DNA of 6,874 nucleotides from positions 1-6,874 of the forward strand of contig CAMWWF010000157.1 of the NCBI GenBank assembly GCA_947177885.1, written 5' to 3'. Shown here piece by piece: positions 1 through 5,057 of the stretch (position 1 is the stretch's first letter; every line of letters begins with the position of its first letter). A program made the translations under genes and the position numbers. The notes under the pieces are model-generated. The model did not search any database, had not been told where the DNA came from, and saw only the letters and a program-made list of their open reading frames with translations. The stretch is from an uncultured Lachnospiraceae bacterium (GTDB taxonomy: Bacteria > Bacillota_A > Clostridia > Lachnospirales > Lachnospiraceae).

Positions 1-6
1 AAATAG

Positions 7-204
7 ACCACTGACAATAACAGAAATGTTAAGTATGGTTTAAATACAGAGCTGGAGCAGTTGAAAACCGAACGCAGGATTGTGAGCCGGGAACAACGTG
101 AAGCAGAGAAACAGCGACAGATATTGCATAAGTTATGTGGTATTAACATAAAATTTTACTGGAAAGCCCTGTTGACTTTTCTCTTTGTGCTTGCTAGTAT
201 GTAG
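7..204 (+). pseudogene. Fragment of a charged helical protein, possibly DUF3847-like
   Basis: An open frame runs from just after a TAG at 4-6 to a TAG at 202-204. It has no in-frame ATG except the last sense codon. The part at about 49-132 (LEQLKTERRIVSREQREAEK and onward) is rich in Glu, Lys, Arg and Gln and looks like a real amphipathic helix. From memory it resembles the N-terminal half of small DUF3847 proteins carried next to mobilisation genes on Clostridia mobile elements. After about 135 the frame runs into hydrophobic residues that overlap the promoter of the next locus, so the natural protein was probably cut off there. A small dyad, TTATGT and ACATAA, sits at 133-138 and 146-151. 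The family assignment is weak; the piece could also be a chance open frame. Confidence 0.3.
172..200 (+). promoter_or_regulatory. Promoter of the CptI-like antitoxin RNA
   Basis: TTGACT at 172-177 matches five of six consensus -35 bases. A 17-bp spacer leads to TAGTAT at 195-200, which matches four of six -10 bases including the key first TA and last T. The predicted start of transcription, about 207, falls a few bases before the first 45-bp repeat at 212. This is the position expected for the promoter of a type III toxin-antitoxin operon. Confidence 0.65.
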
Positions 205-211
205 ATACAAA

Positions 212-307
212 GAAAGTTTACCACTGACCGATATGTGGTATACAAATGGTCGGGTTGAAAGTTTACCGCTGACTAATATGCGGTATATAAATGGTTGGGT
301 CGAAAGT
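212..307 (+). ncRNA. cptI: Type III antitoxin RNA repeats, CptI-like
   Basis: Two 45-bp tandem units lie at 212-256 and 257-301 and differ at 7 positions. The first 6 bp of a third unit (GAAAGT) follow at 302-307. Each unit can form a stem, TACCAC with GTGGTA (219-224 with 235-240), and TACCGC with GCGGTA in unit 2. Its loop can pair downstream: 228-231 with 250-253, and 273-276 with 295-298 in unit 2. The result is an H-type pseudoknot. In type III systems the antitoxin is a tandem-repeat RNA that the toxin endoribonuclease cuts into single pseudoknots, which then hold the toxin inactive. The about 45-nt unit and just over two copies match what I recall of CptI from Coprococcus and Eubacterium. 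Promoter, repeats, terminator and toxin occur in the canonical order. Because the toxin gene is broken, this RNA may be an orphan antitoxin. An open frame exists antisense to the repeats but looks like an artefact of the 45-bp (15-codon) periodicity. Confidence 0.75.
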
Positions 308-311
308 GTAG

Positions 312-338
312 TCCTTCGCCGCAAGGCGGAGGATTTTT
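312..338 (+). terminator. Rho-independent terminator between antitoxin RNA and toxin gene
   Basis: TCCTTCGCC (312-320) pairs with GGCGGAGGA (325-333) over nine base pairs with one G-U wobble. The loop is GCAA, a stable GNRA tetraloop, and five T residues follow at 334-338. In type III toxin-antitoxin operons a leaky terminator in exactly this place makes antitoxin repeats abundant and toxin mRNA scarce. Confidence 0.88.
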
Positions 339-357
339 CCGTAATGAGGACAGACAA

Positions 358-620
358 ATGAAGAAAACAGGCTTTTATATTATCAAAGACCAATTCTTTG
401 AAGATATGCCCGATCCGTATCTCAAAGGAAACAAAGTGGGAAACAGACCGCATTATTACTGTTTTGAAGATACAGGTACTGGAATATACCGGGTGATACC
501 ATTGTCCAGCCGCATTGACAAATACAAACAAATTATGGAGAAAAAAGAAAAAGCCGGGAGAGCGCATTTCTGATACAGGATATGTTCCCGATAACGGAAG
601 AATACATAGAGCGAGAAATG
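358..620 (+). pseudogene. cptN: Broken type III toxin gene, CptN/ToxN-like endoribonuclease
   Basis: The gene starts at ATG 358, seven bases after a GAGGA ribosome binding site at 346-350; an upstream in-frame ATG at 295 would read through the repeat and terminator and is not the start. The first 71-residue frame (358-570, stop TGA 571-573) begins MKKTGFYIIKDQFFEDMPD and includes NRPHYYCFEDTGTGIY and VIPLSSRIDKYK. I recognise this as the N-terminal half of the CptN branch of ToxN-fold RNases. The rest of the family continues in the -1 frame: RESAFLIQDMFPITEEYIER is encoded up to about 617. About 15 residues expected between EKKEKAG and RESAF (from recalled relatives) are missing, so an out-of-frame deletion joined the two parts near 556-562. 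After 617-620 similarity stops; the C-terminal third is gone. Intact relatives are, as I recall, about 150 residues. The encoded toxin should be inactive. Confidence 0.7.
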
Positions 621-789
621 TACCACTATCTCTTTCGCCATCTTGATGATCGCATCAGTTGCTCCCATTAAAATCATCTTCTCTGTTGACTTTTATGTTC
701 ACTATTATGCGCTTGTACGGCGCGAAAGTCAATTTGTATATCTGCTCAGCAAGCTGTTCCTGCTGTTTCCATGAAAAGCAGCCGTTCCG
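621..789 (-). pseudogene. Debris of two adjacent mobile-element genes, possibly tandem serine recombinases
   Basis: On the minus strand an open frame from 789 down to a TGA at 655-657 encodes a plausible C-terminal end of about 44 residues, including WKQQEQLAEQIYKLTFAPYK and KRIIVNIKVNREDDFNGSN. It has no start codon, so only the tail of a gene is left. Fourteen bases past its stop codon an ATG at 639-641 opens MAKEIVV, which ends at about 621, where the toxin remnant from the other strand begins. Closely spaced tandem large serine recombinases of Clostridia elements often start MAK.. followed by V or I residues, and that is the reason for the tentative call. The C-terminal piece itself I do not recognise with certainty. 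The fusion point at about 617-621 marks where this debris truncated the toxin gene. Confidence 0.35.
704..732 (-). promoter_or_regulatory. Possible minus-strand promoter reading toward the toxin remnant
   Basis: On the minus strand TTGACT (727-732) and CATAAT (704-709) are separated by exactly 17 bp, each matching five of six consensus bases. Transcription from it would start near 697 and run antisense to the toxin remnant and repeats. It lies inside the protein-like frame at 655-789, so it may be a chance match within former coding sequence. Confidence 0.3.
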
Positions 790-797
790 TCACATTA

Positions 798-1003
798 TAC
801 TCTGAAAATCATCAAAATTGCCATCTTGTCCATCGTTTCGTCCGCATCACAAAAATCCCATGTGCCGCCTTCCGCACATGGGATTTTCCTCAGGTATTCC
901 CCGATGAAACAGCCTGTGACAATTTGAAAACTCTTCTGAAAAAAGAGCGCGCAGCGCACCGCCACAGTTCTGTTCTTACAGTCCGGCCTCCAATCAGACC
1001 GCA
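798..1003. other. Non-coding 3' region of the transporter operon
   Basis: No convincing gene is visible between the debris on the left and the stop codon of the permease gene. Frames that are open here are short, lack ribosome binding sites and overlap the terminator stem at 852-887. The stretch is best read as the 3' untranslated region of the minus-strand ABC operon. Confidence 0.6.
852..887 (-). terminator. Strong terminator of the minus-strand ABC transporter operon
   Basis: A perfect 14-bp inverted repeat, AAAATCCCATGTGC (852-865) and GCACATGGGATTTT (874-887), encloses an 8-base loop. Read on the minus strand the stem ends in a run of five T residues at 855-851. It lies 117 bp beyond the permease stop codon. 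Because both ends carry A/T tracts, it may also stop transcription coming from the left on the plus strand, insulating the transporter operon from the debris. Confidence 0.82.
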
Positions 1004-3121
1004 TCACCCAATCTGCAACTGTCTCTTTATCCCCTTCACCGTCCTGCGGTACACCGTCCCGATCACCGCACCGATCAGAAGCACCAGTCCGAGGCATATG
1101 GCAAGCGCGATCACCTCATAGGAAGTGATTCGCCCGTCATTGGCATAGAGGATCATGGCAAACAGGACATACATAATGCTCATCCCCACCAGCGCGGGAA
1201 CCCGGAACACACTGCCGCACTGGCTGCGCACCTCCCCTTCCAGGAACCCGGGAGACGCTCCCAGTTTCTTCAGGTCGTCAAAGATATACCGATTATTCAG
1301 GGCGATGGTCTGGCAGCGGGTATAGCATACCACCAGAGACGTGGTGAGACATACGATGAAGATAAAAAGGAACATCATGTACAGGACACCCATCCTGCAC
1401 AGGTAATCATTGATCAGCAGGATACGGAATCTGGGCTGATACCTCCATCCCATCTGGAAAGCCATGGACTCCCACTCCTCATAACTGATCCTGAAATCCT
1501 CTCCGAGCTCCGTATCCATCCAATAAGTCTCTCCCTTTTCCTCCGCTGTCAGCTTTTGCACACGGTCATAAGCCGTAGAATACTCACAGCTTTCATCAAA
1601 GGAGTCCAGGAAACGGCGGTAAAATTCCCTTGCAAAGGGATAGGAATCCTCCCCCTCCACGTTAAACTGCACGATCCTGCCCCGCCAGGAATCCGTCAGT
1701 CCCTCCTCCAGGGTCTCATAATCCTCCCTGTCAATGACACAGTATCCCACCTCGTCCGAAAGCAAGTCATAGTGCAGATACCCGGCAAATTCGGTGGCTA
1801 TCCTCTTTCCGGTAACCATATTGGTCAGATCCCTGGCGCTCTCATTTAGATAAATATTGGTCTCCGCTCTGTTATTCACACAGAAATAAGTTCCCGGCTC
1901 CACATCCACACTCTCCCCGGTGAGGACGCTGTAAGCCTCCTCCGAGAGAAACCTGGCCTCCTGGAGAGCAGGAAGATATTCCCTGTGATAATGATTTCCC
2001 TCATCCATGATCCTCGTGATCCCTCCCATTCCCAGAGTGATATAGTCGCAGCTGCCCCAATCCGTGGTGGACAGACCGTATTCCCCCGCCAGAGCCTTTA
2101 CGGCATCCTCACCGGGCACCGCCTGATCCGCACGGTACTGATAGAAATAATCCCGGGAATAACCGGTATATTCAAGCACCGCCGATGTGCCGGAGGCAGG
2201 CAGATAGAACATGGCAAAACAGCCGCCCGCGATCAGCAGAGTAACCACCAACAGGTTATTCACTGTCTGCTTTGCCTGAAACTTCATCATCCCCCTGGAA
2301 ATGATCTTTTTGTAGGGATTCTTCTTACGCTTTCCCCAGCCGTACACCACCGTGTAAAGCATCATCATGTATAACCCCGCAAACATGGGCGCATACAGAA
2401 CAGATGTCCAGGAGGGAGCGTAGGCGCTGAAAAGGGCTTCCCATATCATGGGTGCAAAATATCCCATTCCTCCCCCGGCAAAGATCAGCAGCAGCCCCAC
2501 AGGGCCGCACCAGCGTCCCAGTTCCTTTACCGGTTCGTTGATATGCTCCTCCCGTATGACCTCCATGATATTGGTCTTTTTCAGATATCGCCAGGCGGTA
2601 AAGCAGGCAAAGCCTACCACCAGCAGGAAAAAGGCCAGGGAGACGAACAGGCACCGGTAATCCAGAACCAGTTCCATCTCCGAACTGTCCACAAGCACCA
2701 GACGGAAAAAACTCCATATCAGCCATACAAAAGGAAATCCTGCAATAATCCCGGCCCCGGCGGAGGCGCCGCTGAGAAAGAGCACCTCCCGGAACAGTCC
2801 GGGAAGCAGCCGTTTCCTGGAAGCGCCCAGAGCCATCAGGATCCCCAGTTGAGCCGACTTATGCCGGAAGAAAAGCCCTGACGCATATACGGTAAATACA
2901 ATACACCCCACCAGTGTCATCACAAATATGGCATACATCTGTTTCCGGCTGTCACCCCCCGAGGGAAATACTGTCTGCACCGTCCCAGAACACATAAGCG
3001 CCGAATAAGCCGATATGATCATCAGCGCGATAAAATTGCAGAACAGGTAAAGCCTGGAATGCTTCCTTCCGGCCTTCTGCAGTTTCTGTTCCATTGTTTT
3101 CATTGATAAGGTCTGATCCAT
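1004..3121 (-). CDS. ABC transporter permease, FtsX/BceB-like, 10 membrane helices
   Basis: This 705-residue membrane protein is the partner of the ATPase encoded just upstream. Hydrophobic segments lie near residues 24-44, 62-84, 112-136, 156-176, 204-224, 240-262, 288-308, 574-600, 641-659 and 668-691. That gives ten helices with a large soluble loop at about 310-565 between helices 7 and 8, the layout of BceB-type permeases; classical BceB is somewhat shorter. FtsX-like segments sit at about 62-180 (with QLGILMALGASRKRLL after helix 2) and in the C-terminal part (DDLKKLGASP, 615-624). The loop is rich in acidic and aromatic residues and probably faces outside, where BceB proteins bind their peptide antibiotic or cell-wall-lipid complex. 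The start ATG has a GGAGG six bases upstream (3128-3132 on the plus strand). It follows the ATPase stop codon by 73 bp. The ligand cannot be read from the sequence: antimicrobial-peptide resistance is inferred from family and context, and other roles such as lipoprotein or peptide export remain possible. Confidence 0.9.
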   Translation of the reverse strand: MDQTLSMKTMEQKLQKAGRKHSRLYLFCNFIALMIISAYSALMCSGTVQTVFPSGGDSRKQMYAIFVMTLVGCIVFTVYASGLFFRHKSAQLGILMALGASRKRLLPGLFREVLFLSGASAGAGIIAGFPFVWLIWSFFRLVLVDSSEMELVLDYRCLFVSLAFFLLVVGFACFTAWRYLKKTNIMEVIREEHINEPVKELGRWCGPVGLLLIFAGGGMGYFAPMIWEALFSAYAPSWTSVLYAPMFAGLYMMMLYTVVYGWGKRKKNPYKKIISRGMMKFQAKQTVNNLLVVTLLIAGGCFAMFYLPASGTSAVLEYTGYSRDYFYQYRADQAVPGEDAVKALAGEYGLSTTDWGSCDYITLGMGGITRIMDEGNHYHREYLPALQEARFLSEEAYSVLTGESVDVEPGTYFCVNNRAETNIYLNESARDLTNMVTGKRIATEFAGYLHYDLLSDEVGYCVIDREDYETLEEGLTDSWRGRIVQFNVEGEDSYPFAREFYRRFLDSFDESCEYSTAYDRVQKLTAEEKGETYWMDTELGEDFRISYEEWESMAFQMGWRYQPRFRILLINDYLCRMGVLYMMFLFIFIVCLTTSLVVCYTRCQTIALNNRYIFDDLKKLGASPGFLEGEVRSQCGSVFRVPALVGMSIMYVLFAMILYANDGRITSYEVIALAICLGLVLLIGAVIGTVYRRTVKGIKRQLQIG

Positions 3122-3134
3122 ACTAATCCTCCAT

Positions 3135-3149
3135 GCCGCCTTTGGCGGC
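3135..3149 (-). other. Hairpin in the ATPase-permease intercistronic gap
   Basis: GCCGCC and GGCGGC (3135-3140 and 3144-3149) form a six-bp GC-only stem with a 3-base loop just before the permease ribosome binding site. No T-run follows on the minus strand, so it is not a normal terminator. A perfect palindrome AAAAGTACTTTT is at 3168-3179 in the same gap. The hairpin might set the ratio of ATPase to permease by mRNA processing or stability; this is inference. Confidence 0.3.
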
Positions 3150-3194
3150 TCAGTCTTTTGCTGCCTTAAAAGTACTTTTCACGCTATCCTCCGT

Positions 3195-3932
3195 TCATGC
3201 GCTCATTTCTTTGATCACATCCAGCAGCTCATCCTGGAATTCTCCCCGGCCGCCGGATTTCTCCAATTGCCGATAGACAGTTCCGTCCCTGAGCAGAATA
3301 ACCCTGTCACAGAAGGATGCCGCGAAGCTGTCATGAGTCACCATGAAGATGGTGGCATCCATCCTGTTCTTTGCTTCGATAAAGGTCTCTATGACGGCGC
3401 GGCTGGACTTGGAGTCCAGGTTTCCCGTGGGTTCATCCGCCAGAATAACCATGGGATCATTGATCAGGCTGCGGGCTACGGCCGCCCTCTGCTTCTCCCC
3501 GCCGGATATTTCCGCCGGGTATTTATTCAGGATATGCTTTATACCGAACAATTCCGTCAGCTTATCCGCCAGCTCCTCCGCGTCCCGCTTCACCTCTCCC
3601 TGAATGATCCGCGGGATCAGGATATTCTCCCGTATGGTAAGTCCGTCCAGAAGCATAAAGTCCTGAAACACAAAGCCCAGCTTCGTGTTCCTGATCTTCG
3701 CCAGCGCCTCCTCGCTCTGTCCCGCGAGCTTCGTGCCGCCCACGGTAATACTTCCGCTGTCAAAGGGAATGTAACAGGATATACAGTTTAAAAGGGTGGT
3801 CTTGCCGGAACCGGACGGCCCCATCACCGCCACAAACTCCCCCTGGGCCACATGAAGATCAATGCCCTTAAGCACCTGGTATCCGGCTTTTCCTACCTGG
3901 TATGATTTGTGCAGATCCTTTACATACAGCAT
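3195..3932 (-). CDS. ABC transporter ATP-binding protein, MacB/LolD/BceA-like
   Basis: A complete 245-residue nucleotide-binding protein that powers the adjacent permease at the inner face of the membrane. Motifs in order are Walker A GPSGSGKT (38-45), Q-loop Gln in VFQDF (Q90), signature ISGGEKQRA (142-150), Walker B VILADEP (162-168), D-loop NLDS (171-174) and the switch His in VTHD (H200). All catalytic residues are present. The sequence ADEPTGNLDS and the length are typical of the family that serves FtsX-type permeases in LolD, MacB, FtsE and BceA systems. The start ATG at 3930-3932 follows a GGCAGG-type ribosome binding site (3940-3945) with seven bases between. It is the first gene of a two-gene operon whose terminator is at 852-887. 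Its promoter lies in the divergent region shared with the two-component system. Confidence 0.95.
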   Translation of the reverse strand: MLYVKDLHKSYQVGKAGYQVLKGIDLHVAQGEFVAVMGPSGSGKTTLLNCISCYIPFDSGSITVGGTKLAGQSEEALAKIRNTKLGFVFQDFMLLDGLTIRENILIPRIIQGEVKRDAEELADKLTELFGIKHILNKYPAEISGGEKQRAAVARSLINDPMVILADEPTGNLDSKSSRAVIETFIEAKNRMDATIFMVTHDSFAASFCDRVILLRDGTVYRQLEKSGGRGEFQDELLDVIKEMSA

Positions 3933-3982
3933 AATACTACCTGCCTTTCTATTATTAATGTGCTTTTCACTGCCTCACCAAA

Positions 3983-3991
3983 AGCATAGCA
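3983..3991 (-). promoter_or_regulatory. Extended -10 promoter element for the ABC operon
   Basis: On the minus strand TGCTATGCT forms an extended -10 (TGn followed by TATGCT, four of six). It would start transcription near 3976, giving a leader of about 44 bases to the ATPase. No good -35 is visible; its place is occupied by the dyad at 3997-4028, which would suit an activator-dependent or repressed promoter. An AT-rich stretch at 3949-3958 is an alternative. Confidence 0.35.
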
Positions 3992-3996
3992 CATAT

Positions 3997-4028
3997 CTGA
4001 AACCGCATCCGGCGGGATGTCATTTCAG
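3997..4028. promoter_or_regulatory. 32-bp imperfect dyad, possible operator of the ABC operon
   Basis: CTGAAA at 3997-4002 mirrors TTTCAG at 4023-4028, and CATCC at 4006-4010 mirrors GGATG at 4015-4019, with three mismatched positions between the two blocks and a 4-base centre. It covers the -35 area of the putative minus-strand promoter. It could be a protein-binding site or an RNA hairpin; which protein would bind is unknown. Confidence 0.4.
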
Positions 4029-4038
4029 ACACCCTGTA

Positions 4039-4100
4039 TGTAAAGTTTGCAGCCCGAATGCATATTCTGTAAAGTTTGGATATACTTCCTGTAAAGTTTG
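4039..4100. promoter_or_regulatory. Three direct repeats, probable LytTR response-regulator sites
   Basis: TGTAAAGTTTG occurs at 4039-4049, 4068-4078 and 4090-4100. The second and third copies share 14 identical bases, CTGTAAAGTTTGGA at 4067-4080 and 4089-4102, and start exactly 22 bp apart; the first is 29 bp before the second. LytTR domains bind paired short direct repeats about two helical turns apart, and the only regulator gene nearby encodes a LytTR protein. Relative to the extended -10 at 4132 the last pair lies around -48 to -80, a normal activator position. The first copy is nearer the ABC promoter, so the cluster may control both operons. Confidence 0.6.
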
Positions 4101-4131
4101 GAATAAAAAAGCGGGAGACGGAAAGGAAAAT

Positions 4132-4141
4132 ATGGTAAAAT
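4132..4141 (+). promoter_or_regulatory. Extended -10 promoter, copy 1 of 3 (two-component operon)
   Basis: TGG followed by TAAAAT (4136-4141) is an extended -10 with five of six consensus bases. No -35 is recognisable, but the LytTR-like direct repeats end 35 bp before the -10 hexamer, so activation by the encoded regulator is plausible. The box lies in a dyad, AATATGG (4129-4135) with CCATATT (4146-4152). The start would be near 4148. Confidence 0.5.
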
Positions 4142-4202
4142 AAATCCATATTCAAGACACATTGCGGCCGAATGGCCATCATGCCATGATCGGTTTGAGA
4201 TC

Positions 4203-4212
4203 ATGGTAAAAT
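4203..4212 (+). promoter_or_regulatory. Extended -10 promoter, copy 2 of 3
   Basis: ATGGTAAAAT recurs exactly 71 bp after copy 1. Its ATGG is the right arm of a perfect 8-bp dyad, CCATGATC (4184-4191) with GATCATGG (4199-4206). No -35 is visible. It may be a true second promoter or a duplicated box that has decayed. Confidence 0.4.
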
Positions 4213-4273
4213 GTTGGCACAGAAGGACATTGTGCCAACTTCTGATTCCATTTGCGCTGAAGCGCACAATAAC

Positions 4274-4283
4274 ATGGTAAAAT
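4274..4283 (+). promoter_or_regulatory. Extended -10 promoter, copy 3 of 3, nearest to the regulator gene
   Basis: ATGGTAAAAT appears a third time, again exactly 71 bp downstream. Transcription would start near 4290, about 50 bases before the response regulator. The leader carries the perfect 14-bp palindrome AACTGCCGGCAGTT (4297-4310) and a ribosome binding site GGAAAGG (4324-4330). No -35 is recognisable. Confidence 0.45.
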
Positions 4284-4340
4284 ACAATAAATGCTAAACT
4301 GCCGGCAGTTCAGCCGGCGTTTCGGAAAGGTAACACCATT

Positions 4341-5057
4341 ATGCTGCGAATTGCACTGTGCGATGACGAGGCGGAGGCAAGAGACGCCCTCCGCATACAA
4401 TTGGAAAAAGTATTGGTGGAAGAAACCGAAGAGATCGTATATGAATTCTCCTCCGGTGTCAATGCGGTCTCCTGGCTTGAAAAGCATCCGGGGGAAATCG
4501 ACCTGCTCTTTCTGGATGTGGAAATGAGCGGTTTAAACGGTATGGAAACGGCGGAGCGGATCCGGCAGTTCGATGAAAATATCATCCTTGTGTTCGTCAC
4601 CGGATACACGGACTATGTTTTCGACGGCTACCGCACGGGCGCATGGGATTATATTGTAAAGCCCGCCGCCGCACAGAAGCTGCGGGAGCTCCTTGCCCGG
4701 GTACGCAGGAAACTGGATTCGGAATGGTCACAGGTCTTTCTTCTGAAAAATACGGATGGCACCCGGCGCTTCCGTCTCCGTGACATCCTGTATTTCTACT
4801 CCGACAGACGCCGCTGTTTCCTGGTCTCAGGGAAGGGGGAATATCCCTTCTACGCGAAACTGGACGATGTGGAAGCACAGCTGGCTCCCCGGTTTATCCG
4901 GATCCACCAGCGCTATCTCATCAATCCCGACAGCGTGGATCATATCGGAAGCGAAACCGTCACCTTAGGCGCTTCACAGCTTCCCTGCAGCAGAAAGTAC
5001 CGTGACACGGCCATGGGCCGGATCGCCAAATCCATGATGGGAGAAGATTTCCAGTGA
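4341..5057 (+). CDS. LytTR-family two-component response regulator
   Basis: A 238-residue regulator with an N-terminal receiver (about 1-122) and a C-terminal LytTR DNA-binding domain (about 131-235). The receiver has the acidic pair D8 and D9, phosphoacceptor D59 in LFLDVEM, conserved Thr T87 in VFVTG and Lys K107 in VKP, so it should be phosphorylated normally. The LytTR part carries the typical segment RFIRIHQRYLIN (184-195) and FRLRDILYFYS. This class (AgrA, VirR, LytR) binds short direct repeats. The start ATG follows GGAAAGG with ten bases between. The gene overlaps the kinase gene by four bases. The direct repeats at 4039-4100 in the divergent promoter region are its likely sites, implying control of its own operon and perhaps the ABC operon; this is inferred from position and spacing, not shown. 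Confidence 0.94.
   Translation: MLRIALCDDEAEARDALRIQLEKVLVEETEEIVYEFSSGVNAVSWLEKHPGEIDLLFLDVEMSGLNGMETAERIRQFDENIILVFVTGYTDYVFDGYRTGAWDYIVKPAAAQKLRELLARVRRKLDSEWSQVFLLKNTDGTRRFRLRDILYFYSDRRRCFLVSGKGEYPFYAKLDDVEAQLAPRFIRIHQRYLINPDSVDHIGSETVTLGASQLPCSRKYRDTAMGRIAKSMMGEDFQ

Larger units (their letters stand above)
4184..4318 (+). other. Run of hairpins between the promoter copies and the regulator gene
   Basis: Four dyads follow one another: CCATGATC with GATCATGG (4184-4206), GTTGGCACA with TGTGCCAAC (4213-4221 and 4231-4239, a perfect 9-bp stem), TGCGC with GCGCA around TGAA (4253-4266), and GCCGGC with GCCGGC (4301-4306 and 4313-4318) overlapping the 14-bp palindrome. None is followed by a T-run, so none is a classical terminator. 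They may be operators or structured RNA of the transcript from the first promoter. No known riboswitch class is recognised. Confidence 0.45.

Noticed and set aside
7..15. ACCACTGAC shared with the antitoxin repeat, suggesting an extra decayed repeat copy at the window's left edge
   Set aside because: Only nine bases match and neither the stem's second arm nor the pseudoknot partner follows, so chance similarity is likely.
212..301. Two repeats as a short CRISPR array
   Set aside because: The units abut directly without unique spacers, differ from each other in a structure-preserving way and are followed by a terminator and toxin gene.
133..567. 144-residue minus-strand open frame with repeated KLSTRPFVYHISVSGKLS-like segments
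   Set aside because: It is antisense to the antitoxin repeats and toxin. The peptide repeat simply reflects a 45-bp (15-codon) DNA repeat, and the repeat changes preserve RNA pairing rather than protein sequence.
771..1121. 116-residue plus-strand open frame
   Set aside because: It spans the 14-bp terminator stem and the antisense end of the permease gene, has no ribosome binding site and resembles no family.
4291..4527. Small plus-strand frame starting before the response regulator, a candidate signal-peptide precursor
   Set aside because: It overlaps the regulator in another frame, its first ATG has no ribosome binding site, and it lacks a leader or processing-site pattern.
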